A stretch of 64,000 bases of DNA, taken from NCBI RefSeq assembly GCF_032884065.1, contig NC_088867.1, positions 48,915,317 to 48,979,316 on the forward strand, in the 5' to 3' direction. Shown here in pieces: positions 44,403 through 55,667 of this stretch (the first letter of the stretch is position 1; each line of letters opens with the position of its first letter). This DNA is from Artemia franciscana (taxonomy: Eukaryota; Arthropoda; Branchiopoda; Anostraca; Artemiidae). The position numbers and the translations under genes are program-made. The notes beneath the pieces were generated by a model that did no database searches, had not been told where the DNA came from, and was given only the letters and a program-made list of their open reading frames with translations.

Positions 44403-44721
44403 AAAAAAACTTGTTTTTTTTTTATTTAATCGATCTCCTAAAGCCATAAGATTTCCGTGTGATAGACTTGTTGGTTTTAAGCTCGAAGCTATAATTTCTA
44501 TATCCTCTCTATATTAAAAAAAGTATTCAACAGTTTTCAAAGACGTCCCACCAAACTTATATCCAGGAGGTGGAATCTTTTTTACCCTTGAAGACTAGCT
44601 AACCTAGTTCTCCAAACATTTGTATAAAGAATAAATAGATACGATGCCTTGCAGCCAATAATAACCGATGAGCTCAGCTATGCGAGAAACGGACAATCAA
44701 GATAAACTAATAATTTCCCCG

Positions 44722-45600
44722 ATGCAGAATTTTGTTCAAAGGAGTTTTAACACGGGAATTAATAAAGATGACATTATCCGTTATGGTTTGGCCTCTTTTG
44801 ATAGCACTGAAATTTTCAAAGTTAAGCATAATCTTTGAAGTAAGAATTTAGCAAATGACTGGGTCTTTAAGTGGTTTGGAACTAATGCAAAACTGAATAA
44901 TCTGAAAACATTTTTGACCCTATCAGCAAATGTCATGCTAATACTACCTATGTCCCCAATTTCGTAGTTTACCGCCCAGCCGATGTACCCTATATTCCAG
45001 AAGTGATTTACTTTCACCCCCCATCTAAAGGTAATACGTGTGAGCAACTTCTTTATGTCGTTTCGACTCAGTTGGCTGGTTACATTGAATACTTTCCTAA
45101 GCTTTCATCAGGTACGATAGCGAATTCTATAATCTCTGATGACGTTACTGTTGCAATAAATAAGTTACATGCTGAAGTGAAAAATCCAGCAAGGTCTAAA
45201 TAATTACTTGATAGCCTTTCTGGTCATGATTCAATGACTAGTGTCTAGGCAAATCGGGAAAAATTAGTGATTAAGCTGGATAAAACCGACTCCAAAGATT
45301 TTTGTAATGCCATACCAAACATATTGGAAAATGCTACTGCAAAAGTCATCGCTTGTAAGTACCTTAGCTTGCTGTCTATTTCGACGCTTACTTTGATGTT
45401 TTGCTTTTTAAAAAGTGCCCAGGAGTTGAAGAGACTGTGAGGTTCAGGAGCTCTTGTGCTGTAAAACAAAGTTTTGCTAATGCTCAATCGCTGGAGCTGC
45501 TACTAAGAGATGGTGTGAAAGTCAAAAATTTTTGTCTGCAAGTGACAATCATTACAATTATGGGTAACATAAATAAATTGAAAAAAATCATTGAAATGAC
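44722..45600 (+). pseudogene. LINE ORF1 relic, present in block A only
   Basis: Pieces in two frames align with the start of the LINE ORF1 at 35.7 kb. NFVQRSFNTGINKDDIIRYG, near 44,725, corresponds to NFISRALNDGIKMESNQRVG. The segment VPNFVVYRPADVPYIPEVIY, near 44,955, corresponds to IPKFVIFSPCEVPAIGDAVS. The stretch to 45,600 (EQLLYVVSTQLAGYIEYFPK, then KLDKTDSKDFCNAIPNILEN) would be the central domain. It is a different LINE subfamily, with stops and a frame change, and lies wholly inside the segment that block B lacks. Confidence 0.6.
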
Positions 45601-45697
45601 AATCTAAAATATCATAGCAATGGATTTATTGTTGCCACATCCGATTTTATTAATTGAAATTTTTTGAGTATATATAGGGTCAAATATACACAAAAAC

Positions 45698-46190
45698 AAA
45701 TTTCAAAACCAAATAAACAGAAAACAGTAAAAACATAGTACATCTACTTTTTCCGTAAATCAAACTAAAGAAAGCAGGGAATTAGAAAAATCGATGCTAT
45801 TACTAAAACAATTTTTATTATAAAGTATAACAAAGTAATAAAATTATCTACATTTGTAGATATTATTATTTATTAGATATTATTACTATTAGATAATTAT
45901 TTGTTATTTGACAAAATCTAAACTAGCTGTCGAACTTAGAATAGAAAAGTAATACAAAAAAGTTCAAATATGCAAAATCATCTCATTGAGGAAGATGAAA
46001 CTTGTTTACTGCTAATTTATCTAGACTTGGGGCAATAGTAGTCTTATGACACCTGTCCTATTCTGAAAAATCATTTTTTTTTGTGTATTTGAAAATTAAA
46101 AATAAAATAAAATTACAAAAATAACAAGAAACCAGAAGATAATGGTCCAACATTTAAAAACGTCTTGTTTTCAGACTGACAAGTTTTTTC
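45698..46190. other. No recognisable gene
   Basis: AT-rich sequence shared with block B (57,829-58,321). A local run of 'tagatattattatt' words lies near 45,860-45,900. Confidence 0.4.
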
Positions 46191-46485
46191 AACTGAAAGT
46201 AAATAGCAACATTAAAAATTAAAACGAACAGAAATTAATACCTAAATGAAGGGGATTGTCCCTTCCTCAACGCCTCGCTCTATACGCTAAAGTTTTTTAG
46301 TTCTTGGAAAGAGCGTCTTGCTGTTCTAATTAAACGACCCTAGTGTTTCAGGAATCATTCTTAAAAAATTGCAACAAAATTCAAACTTAAGAGTAAAGAG
46401 AGGTTTTGAGGAGGTGGCAACCCCATTCACAGACAGAATAATTTTGGTTCGTTTAAATTTTTAATGTCACTTCTTACTTTCAGTT
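46191..46485. repeat. Fold-back unit, solo (block A)
   Basis: The left arm starts 'aactgaaagtaaatagcaac' and the right arm ends 'cttcttactttcagtt'. The inner part carries 'gctctatacgctaaagtttt' and its complement. It stands alone without terminal hairpin or body 1. Confidence 0.8.
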
Positions 46486-46744
46486 GAAAAAAAAACTTGT
46501 CTTTTTACTATATTTTTGATCTTTTTTTGAATAATTTCAGAAAATATGACCCCATCTCCACGGAGGAGCCCCCTTACTATGAAAGTATCCTCTAGATAAT
46601 TCAATACCCCGGACAATTACTTTTAATACCCCGGACAATTACTTTTAACCACTCCTCGTGTAAAATTGAGACGGAAAAGAGAAAGCAAGCCAAATAAAAA
46701 GAATTTTATTTAAGTTTTGAATTTTATTAAGAATTTTTATTTAA

Positions 46745-47395
46745 GAATTTTACGTAAGTACGATTTGTTAAAAATGAATTGCATTTTATGTTAAAAATGA
46801 AGTTTTTTTAGCAGTACTTAGCCATTATGAAATAGCCAGACCTCTAAATTAATGGAAAATAAACTTATTTGTAAATACTATTTGTTTAAGATGAAGTGTA
46901 ATTTATGGTAGAAATAATGATTTTTAACTGTTCTTAGCTATTATTAGATAGCCAGGTCCCATAATTAAGGGCTTATAAACCTATTTGTATATTTGATTCA
47001 TGCAGAAGAAAGTATATTTTATGAAAGAAATAAAAAAAAACATAGATGTCCTTGGCTATTGCTATATAGAAAGACCCCTAAATTACGGGTCTATAAACTT
47101 ATTTGTAAGCACAAATGTATAATTGAAGTGTTTTTTCTGGTAGAAATAACAATTATTTAGCAGTCCTTAGCTAATACGAGATAGCCAGGCCCATTAGTCA
47201 AAGGCCTATAAACTTATTTGTAAATATGATTTATTTACAGTAAAGCATATTTAAGGTAAAAAATATATATTTTTAGCCGTCCTTAGCCATTAAGAAATAG
47301 CCAGGTCCCTAAATTAAGGGCCAATAAACTTATTTTTAAGTACGATTTGTTTAGAATGAAGTGTATTTTATGGTAAAAATTAAATAAATACAATT
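46745..47395 (+). repeat. ~116-bp tandem array (block A)
   Basis: 'aaacttatttgtaa.ta' recurs near 46,745 (degenerate), 46,861, 46,977, 47,095, 47,210 and 47,326, steps 115-118. Each unit also has 'ccttagccatta' and 'agatagccaggtccc'. Five to six diverged monomers. The array lies exactly between two fold-back units. Confidence 0.88.
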
Positions 47396-47410
47396 TTCTT
47401 CTTCACAAAA

Positions 47411-48026
47411 ACTGAAAGTAAGGAACGGCATTAAAATTTAAAACTAACAGAAATTATTGCGTAAATGAAGGGGGTTGCCCCCTCCTCAAAACGCCGGTCT
47501 TTACGCTAAAGTTTTTCAGAACTTTTAAAAAAGCCATTTTGTTCTAATTAATGTTTTTGTGTTTCAGGAATCATTCTTAAAGAATCGGGACACAATTCAA
47601 ACTTTAGCGTACAGATGGATTTCCTGAGGAGAGGGCAACTCTCATCATATTAGTAATTATTACTGCGTGTTTTAAGTTTTAATGTTGCTCCTTACTTTCA
47701 ATAGAAAAAAAACTTGTTTTTTTTTAGTTTTGGTTATTTTTAAATAATTCCAGGAAATCTGATCCCACCTCCACGGACGGAACCCCCCTTACCATAGAAA
47801 TATCTTCTATATAATTCAATCCCGGTTAAAATCCACCCCAAACAATTACTCTTAACCACTCCATGCTTAGGATTGAGACGGGAAAAAGAAAGCAATACAT
47901 ATAAAAAGATTTTTGTATGAGAATTCTGGCAAATTTCCACAGTCTGTAATTTCCCCTGACAAGTTCACTCCCTGGAAACTTCAACCCCATAGAAAATTCC
48001 CCCGTGGAAAAACCCCCAGCAGAAAA
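47411..48026 (-). mobile_element. Fold-back unit plus body 1, cut by gap (block A)
   Basis: The fold-back unit at 47,411-47,705 is followed by body 1 in the minus orientation ('ccaggaaatctgatcccacc', 'ctgacaagttcactccctgg'). It breaks off at the assembly gap. The block B copy continues to about 60,480. Confidence 0.75.
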
Positions 48027-48126
48027 NNNNNNNNNNNNNNNNNNNNNNNNNNNNNNNNNNNNNNNNNNNNNNNNNNNNNNNNNNNNNNNNNNNNNNNNNN
48101 NNNNNNNNNNNNNNNNNNNNNNNNNN
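48027..48126. other. Assembly gap, exactly 100 Ns
   Basis: A run of 100 Ns, the default placeholder for a gap of unknown size. It separates block A from its near-identical copy B. Confidence 0.99.
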
Positions 48127-48193
48127 AACTAATTTCATGACGTCAGTCAACACAGAAACATGGCATTACCTGATCCAGAGACAGACACACAAC

Positions 48194-48326
<133 letters not shown>

Positions 48327-48823
48327 TCTTCATTCAGAGTTTGTTCAGTAAACACCTCTTTTTGGATATTAACCTTTCAATTGAGTAAGGCTTCAACCTG
48401 TGTGATTTCCCTAGAGACATTATTTATCCGATTGTTTAGATTTATTTGCTATTGACATTTTTACTACGTGAATTTGAAATCGATACTTAAATATCATATA
48501 CCTTGGGACTTTGAACTTGATAAGTACCTACAGTGAATTTCTGACCTACAATAACTATCAAGATTTTGACGTCAGAACCGGTTTAACGGACTACGCTTTT
48601 GGATTGTCTATGGGAATCGTAAGATGGGTGAGAAACTGATATTAAATGCAGTATTGAACTTCATTAGCAGAGCGCTTAACGATGGCATTAAAATGGAATC
48701 AAATCAGCGGTAGGCTACTACGACCAGGAGACAATTATACTAGCTAAACGAATTCTCCATACAGAACTTAATGAGCCTAATAGAGTAGTAATCCGTGCCA
48801 AAGATGAGGACAATATTCTCGAA

Positions 48824-49636
48824 ATGTCGAAAACCTTAGTAAACACCGCGAAGCAAAAAGTGAACATTCCTAAATTTGTGATATTCAGCCCCTGTGAAGT
48901 TCCCGCAATAGGCGATGCCGTTAGCGCCACAGCTATTTCTAAAATAAACGAAATGTCTAGGAAGTTGGACGGTGCTTTAGCAACGCTAACCCACCCTCAA
49001 ATGAGCCTGCCTAAGCCCTCTCAGCAATCCTTAAATTGTGCACCCCCCTCAAAGCCGTCATACGCTGTTATGGTGAAAAACCCACCAACTGACCTTAAAG
49101 GCCCAAACGAACGCAAGGTTTTCTTGGACTCCATGTACCTGAACTCTGTGGAAGACGTTACGGAATTAAAGTGCACCAAAAACGAGTGCAAACTTGTCGT
49201 TGGAACTAAGACAGCAGCCACGAAAATAGTTGAAACTATGAAAACATCAAGCCCAAGTCTAAATGCCTCATTAAAAGAATCTGCTTATATCGGCGTGGTC
49301 AAGCGCCTGCCAGAGGATATCAATCACTCGAACCTCGAAGAATTAATACCAAAATATACGAAGGTAAACCAGTGTGGAAAGTCGAGAACATATAAAGTAT
49401 ATTTTCAGACGCGGAGTGATCTTGAAGTTTTCCTTGAAAACTCGGTTAGAAGTGGCTACGAACGATTACAAGCCCAAGAATTTGTCTTCCTTCCGCGCCG
49501 TTGTTTCAACTGCCACAGGATAGGCCATCTAGCTTCCAACTGTAAAAATCCATCAACATGTTCAAAATGTGGTTCGCATGAGCACATTTCCACGCGCGAA
49601 GCTCCCTGCTCAAAACTCCCTTTTTGTAGAGTGTAA
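48824..49636 (+). CDS. LINE ORF1 with zinc knuckles (block B)
   Basis: A frame of 270 residues, the unbroken counterpart of the ORF1 at 35,872. The N-terminal half (KVNIPKFVIFSPCEVPAIGD, KINEMSRKLDGALATL) may be a trimerisation or self-association region. Then comes a segment like an RNA-recognition fold (ELKCTKNECKLVVGTKTAAT). Last are CCHC-type knuckles, CFNCHRIGHLASNC and CSKCGSHEHISTREAPC, which bind element RNA in related LINEs. The first 30 or so residues lie one frame upstream (ATG near 48,625), as in block A, so the N-terminus is offset in both. Confidence 0.88.
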   Translation: MSKTLVNTAKQKVNIPKFVIFSPCEVPAIGDAVSATAISKINEMSRKLDGALATLTHPQMSLPKPSQQSLNCAPPSKPSYAVMVKNPPTDLKGPNERKVFLDSMYLNSVEDVTELKCTKNECKLVVGTKTAATKIVETMKTSSPSLNASLKESAYIGVVKRLPEDINHSNLEELIPKYTKVNQCGKSRTYKVYFQTRSDLEVFLENSVRSGYERLQAQEFVFLPRRCFNCHRIGHLASNCKNPSTCSKCGSHEHISTREAPCSKLPFCRV

Positions 49637-49696
49637 AGTGCCGGGTCATACCTGCTACAGTATTAGTTGTCCCGAAAACAGGCAACTACAGAAATC

Positions 49697-50659
49697 ATGA
49701 GCAAGTGCTATAGCTTCATTTCATGGAACATCAATGGCTCGTTCATTGAGAAGCTCCCGATCCTTAGTGATTTAAGTGTCGAACATGATGTAGTGTGCAT
49801 TCAAGAGCACTTTATTACCGTGCAAAGTGAAAACCTGCTAGAACTGAATCATACCACCAAGGCCTACAAAGTCCCAGCTAAACAGAGCGGCAGCCGAGGA
49901 AGACCTTCAGGAGGCCTAGCTACGTTTGTTCGGTCATGTGTTCTGTCCAGTCTATTCGAAAAGTCTGACAATCTTCTCGCAGTACGAATTGAAAGTTGTG
50001 TATTTATTAACGTGTATTTGGCAACAGATTATAAAGATGAGCATTCAGAACGTCTTTTTGCCCTTTCTTGTGAGAAACTAAATTCATGTATATCTAAAAT
50101 TAAGCGCCAGGGTTTTTCTTGTGTAGTAATTGGAGATTTCAACTGCAACTTTTCTGAGATTTCTTCTCTACAATCATCTCGTACCTCTTTGATTAAGAAT
50201 CTTTTTGGTGATTACCTTGCTGTGGTAGGAAAAGATAGGGATTTTACATATATTCACAGCTCCTCTAGTGTGTCAAATCTAAACCATGTTGCCATTTCTC
50301 ATAATTTAACTGTTCAAAATGTTAGGGTAGTAACGGACAATCAAATTTCTGATCACCTTCCTGTCTCGTCTTCTGTACATATTGTCTCTTCAAATGGTCA
50401 CCAAACCCGCCAGGAAACTCAACAGCCTAAATTTCGTCTTGATTGGCTTAAGGCTCATAAGCAACTATTTGCTCTGGCGACAGAAGAAATTTTTAATAAA
50501 ATCCGTATTCCCTTTAATCTCCTCCAAAAACCAAAAGATCTCTCTAAAGAAGAAGTCCGAATTTGTCTCAATATTTATTGTATTGAAACTTGTCACGCTC
50601 TCCTTCATGCTGAGAGGTTAGCGGTACCTAAAGTAAAAGTTCGTAAAGGGATGGTGTAA
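49697..50659 (+). CDS. LINE ORF2 N-terminal endonuclease (block B)
   Basis: This has the same APE-type endonuclease as 36,761, with N21, E47, D157/N159 and D229/H230 present when counted from the upstream ATG at 49,667. The motif SNLDHVAIS of block A is SNLNHVAIS here: the aspartate at 206, which is conserved in the EEP fold, is asparagine, which should weaken or abolish nicking. The linker continues out of frame past 50,659 to about 50,925. The RT is missing, as in block A. Confidence 0.92.
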   Translation: MSKCYSFISWNINGSFIEKLPILSDLSVEHDVVCIQEHFITVQSENLLELNHTTKAYKVPAKQSGSRGRPSGGLATFVRSCVLSSLFEKSDNLLAVRIESCVFINVYLATDYKDEHSERLFALSCEKLNSCISKIKRQGFSCVVIGDFNCNFSEISSLQSSRTSLIKNLFGDYLAVVGKDRDFTYIHSSSSVSNLNHVAISHNLTVQNVRVVTDNQISDHLPVSSSVHIVSSNGHQTRQETQQPKFRLDWLKAHKQLFALATEEIFNKIRIPFNLLQKPKDLSKEEVRICLNIYCIETCHALLHAERLAVPKVKVRKGMV

Positions 50660-51139
50660 AAATGGCCCAAGAATCATTCGCTGGTAGCCACTTGTCATAG
50701 AGCAAAATTCTGGTTTTCGGTATGGAAAGATTGTGGGTGCCCAAGATCTGGTACCATTAATAGCATCAGACTGACTACGAAGCATATATTCTCGAAGGCG
50801 CTCTCCCTCCACCGCAAATCTCTCGTTGATAGCTATTCCGCCCGTGCAAAACAGGATTGAAATTTTCTTTTCAAGTCTGTATCTTTGGCAAAGACTACCC
50901 CTCTGTTGTCGCCGTCTGAAATCCCCGGACGGACGGCCCTGGATGGTTAACCAAAAAGCACAAATTTTGGTACCAGTATCAAAACGGAAATCAGTAAAGT
51001 AACAAAAAAGGTAAGTATTTTTTTTTTGCTATCAGCTTTGGTAACCATGTCCAGTTAATAAACGACCACTTTTCATTAATAGACATGTACAAAAAAATTC
51101 GAAAACTTATGGATTTAGCTGGATGAGTTATGCTAGACT

Positions 51140-53045
51140 AAGCTTGAACAAAAGGTATCAAAGAAACAAGAGCTAAGAGCTCATATGGCACTTGTGACAA
51201 GGCAAGAAGAGCTAAGAGCCAAGAGATCATATGATATGAGCTCCAACAAAATTCTGTGAATCAATAGATTGATTTAAAAGGAAAATAAAAGGCTTAATGC
51301 CCGTCAGGATTTAAAATAAGAGCTCTGAGTCAGGATGTCCTTCTAAATATCAAAATTCATTAAGATCCGATCACCCACTCGTAAGTTATAAATACCTAAT
51401 TTTTTCTAATTTTTCCTCTCCCTTTTGCCCCCCAGTTGGTTGATTCTGGGAAAACGACTTTATCAAGTCAATTTGTGAAGACCCCTGACATGCCTACCGA
51501 TTTTCATCGTCCTAGCACGTCCAGAAACACCTGACTCGCCAAATCACTGAACCCCTGCCCCCAAGTCCTCCAAAGAGAGCGAATCCAGTACGGTTTGGTC
51601 AATCATATATCAAGGACATTTGCTATTTCTATCCACCAAGCTTCATCCCGATTCCTCCACTCCAAGTGTTTTCCAAGATTTCCCTCACCAACTCCCCCCA
51701 ATGTCAAAGATCTGGTCGGGATTTGAAATAAGAGCTCTAAGAAATGAATTCCTTCTAAATATCAAATTTCATTAATATCGGATCACCTATTTGTAAGATA
51801 AAAATACCCCAATTTTCAGGTTTTCCAAGAATTCCAGTTTCCCCTTCCAACTCCCCCAAATGTCACAGGATCTGGTCGGAATTCAAAATTAGAGCTTTAA
51901 AGCACAAGATCCTTTTAAATATTAAATTTCATTAAGATTTGGTCACCCTTTCATAAGTTACAAATACCTCAATTTTCAAAATTACCCCCCTCCTCAACTC
52001 CACCAGAGAGCAGATCCGGTCTGGTTATGTTGGTCACGTATCTTAGACAGGTTTTTATTTTTCCCACCAAGTTTCATTCTGATCCCTCCAGTCTAAGTAT
52101 TTTCGAAGTTTTAGGTTTCCCCCTCCCAACTCCCCCCATATGTAACCAGATCCGGTCAGGATTTAAAGTAATAGCTCTGAGACACGATATCCTTCTAAAT
52201 ATCAAATTTCATTGCGATCCGATCACCTGTTCGTAAGTTAAAAATACCTCAATTTTTCCAATTTTTTAGAATCACCCCCCCCCCCAAACTATCACAAAGA
52301 GAGCAGATCCGTTCCGGTTATTTCAGTCATGTATCTAGAACTTGTGCTTCTTTTCCAAACCAAGTTTCATCCCGAGCCCTCCACTCTAAGAGTTTTCCAA
52401 GTTTTAGGTTTTCCCCTCCCCAATGTCACCAGATCTGGTAGGGATTTAAAGGAAGAACTCTGAGAAACGATATCCTTCTAAATATCAAATTTCATTGAGA
52501 TCCAATTACCCGTTTGTAAGTTATAAATACCGCATTAATTCTAATTTTTCAGAATTACCCCCCCCCCCCTTAACTACCCCAAAGAGAGCAGACCCGTTCC
52601 GATTATGTCAATCATGTATCTAGGACTTGTGCTTATTTTCCCTACTAAGTTTCATCCCAATCCCTCCACTCTACGTGTTTTCCAAGATTTTAGGTTTCCC
52701 CCTCCCTGAATGTCACCAGATCCAGTAGGGATTTAAAATGACAGCTCTGAGACACAATATTCTTCCCAACATCAAATTTCATTAAGATCTGATCAACTGT
52801 TTGTAAGTTTAAAATACTTCAATTTTTTTTGAATTAACAGACCCTTCACTCCTCCCCCCCCCCCAGATGGTCAAATCAGAAAAAAGACTGTTTCTAATTT
52901 AATCTGGTTCAGTCCCTTATACGCCTGCCAAATTTCGTTGTCCTAGCTTACCTGGAAGTGCCTAAAGTAGCAAAACCAGGACCAACAGACCAACAGAATT
53001 TGCAATTGCTATATGTCACTTGGTTAATACCAAGTGCCATAAATA
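51140..53045 (+). repeat. ~285-bp tandem array (block B)
   Basis: Same unit order and spacing as 38,200-40,110, with base substitutions and length changes in C-runs. Confidence 0.82.
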
Positions 53046-53372
53046 AAAATTTTATTAAAAAAATAAAAAACAAAAAATTTCATTAAAAAAAGAAAAAATA
53101 TAAAGCTTGTTAACAACTTAATTTAACTATGGAACCGTTTAGAGAAGACAACCTCCATTAATCTTCTGTTGGATATGTTCAGTGCACAAAATGCAAGGAT
53201 GCAAAGTCAATCAAGCAGTTATCTATCTGGGTAAGGAACTTTTTGCAAAAGGTCAAGCATATGTCTTATTGAACAGATTTTGATCCTTAGAAGGATTTTG
53301 AATTAAAGAACTGCAATAAAAACGATTATAAAGACGTTTTTATTACGTCCTTGTAGGAAGGTATCTTTCTTG

Positions 53373-53814
53373 TATGCTTGTTGAAGTTCAATTATTCCCT
53401 GTCCTTTTAAAAATTGCAATCTATTCAAAACAACGCCATATCAACTTGAGCTTCTAATTTCCTCCATTTATATGTATGGTTTAGAAAATTTATATATAAA
53501 GTAAGAATAAATAATTAAAAAATAATAATCCTAAAATAGTTAATTGATATATAAAATAGTAGACAAAATAATTAAACTTAAACAAAGGAAAATGCTTGTC
53601 AAAGTTCAATTATTCCCCATCCTTTTAAAAATCGCAATCTATTCAAAACAATGCCATATTTCAACTTGAGCTTCTAATTTCCTCCATTTATATGTATGGT
53701 TTAGAAAATTTATATATAAAGTAAGAATAAATAATTAAAAAATAATAATCCTAAAATAGTTAATTGATATATGAAATAGTAGACAAAATAATTAAACTTA
53801 AACAAAGGAAAATT
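53373..53814 (+). repeat. 220-bp tandem duplication (block B)
   Basis: Counterpart of 40,438-40,880, with the same two units. Confidence 0.9.
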
Positions 53815-54279
53815 GGGAATTACAGAATAAACCAAAGTACTTTATACTGCACTTACATTAAACTAGCAACAAAGCCAGTTAGAAGACGGGCAAAAAAGAA
53901 ATATAAATAAAAAAAATGTACCCCACATTCTTCATGACGGCTGGAGTCCTCCTAACAAAAATTTCGGAGTCATCTCGCCCTACCCAAAAAAAAACTCCTC
54001 TTAAAAAAAAAACAACTCAGTTTGATTCCTCTGCCTTTAGACAAAATAAGGTAGGGTTTCAAGGACATATATAGGAGGGGGGAGGGGTTGAACCCCCATC
54101 CCCCCTAAAATGTTTGTCTGAATGAATAAAAACATAACAAAAATACATCAAAATAATTTCTTATGCCGTTTTTTAGTTTTCTTGTACCCCCACCCCCCAA
54201 ACAGAAATTTTCATTTTTATAGTCTCAGAGGAACACTATCCCCTTCTCCAGTCAAATTATTTATCCATCTGCACCTGTC

Positions 54280-54815
54280 AAATTGAGAAGCACAAAATTT
54301 ATTAATTTAAGTTTTTGTGAGAAATGATGGTCACTTTACTGCCTATTTTCATCTAATTAAAGCTCCGCATTATACAACATATCACCTCCTCTGTTCATCT
54401 TAAAACATTAAAATAAAGGCCAAACTCTTTTATACATTAGACCATTTCCTCTACCCTACAACGCATAATTGTTGAGGTTCCCTTTATTTTGTGGGCATTT
54501 TTTTGTTTGCAAGTTTATCTAAGCAACCTATTATGCCCTCCCCCAAAGAAAATCCTGGATCCACTATTTTCTCTATGAAAATCCAATTTAAAATAACAAA
54601 TTTCAAGACATTAAAATGTCTAATAACCAGACAAAGAGCCTGAGTCATAGATATCAGCAAAGAAAATCTAAACAGGTTTTTCGGAAGTGACTCAGAAAAA
54701 GCAAGTCTCTGACTGAGATCAGGTGCTCAAGAGACCGAATTTTGGGCATGTTGCAATCCAATCAAAGATTCTGCCTGAGATTATGTCTGTGACCGACTAC
54801 TGGTTGGTTTACCCT
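54280..54815. repeat. Dispersed repeat, copy 3 (block B)
   Basis: Counterpart of 41,345-41,885. Confidence 0.8.
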
Positions 54816-55265
54816 ATAATAAAACAATAAGTTTGGAAGTTTGATGCCAATGATTTAACCCCTTTTAGGGACCAAAAAACTGAAGAGAAATTTATTATTT
54901 TCAAAGATATATAAAGTGCTTAAAATAAAATGTAAACTAAACAGCCAAATTTGTAAATAACAAAAAAAGCATGAAGCAGTAACCTATACTCTTTATTTTA
55001 AAATAAGAAATATAGACTATCCCATATTTACCAAAAAGCCCTCTGTTTTACTTGATCGAGAACAATGAATTTGGATTCAGTACGCAATGCAGGGTATATA
55101 TTTGCACATTAATGGGGTGGAGTCTGAGCTCTGTTAATATAGGCTAATCATACACACCAAAGGCCTCCAGCTTTTGTTAGCCTAGTTTTCCATTAAAACA
55201 AGTCGACTATACATCTATAGGAGGTACAAAGAGCTTTATACTTACAGTTTTATTTATTTTACTAG

Positions 55266-55422
55266 TTCTCAGCCAGCCAAAGGGCTGGCTGAAACGGCTG
55301 CCCAAGTGCTAAGACAAAATGTCGGAAAGTTTGATGATGGTGATGGAGGGAATATGCCACCAGAGTTGCAACGTTTTCTGTCTACGAATATGTTCCCTGA
55401 GTATCGTAAATGTCACACTTAA
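55266..55422 (+). CDS. Candidate terminal exon (block B)
   Basis: Counterpart of 42,338-42,494: the same acceptor, 51 codons and the same stop. Two residues differ (V for M in AAQMLRQ and P for T in GNMTPEL). The identification problem is the same as in block A. Confidence 0.4.
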
Positions 55423-55667
55423 GCCCTGTCTTAATTGATGTGTCGGCTTGCCTTTAATTGGTAGATTAAATAAGCCGTGGCTTTTTGACTTAAATATAAA
55501 GAATTGTCAATTTATTCATATCAGCAAAATGAATCCTTGTCAATTTTATTTTCTTTGAAGCAATCAAATCCTCTTTGTAAATAACGAGTGAGATTTTTTA
55601 TTTCCTGTGAACTAAATTTCAGCACCCATGCTAAGAAATCTGTGGCTAGATAAGTATAACCTTTCCA

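Noticed and set aside
48027-48126. Frames running across the N-run
   Set aside because: The bases are unknown, so any product is fictitious.
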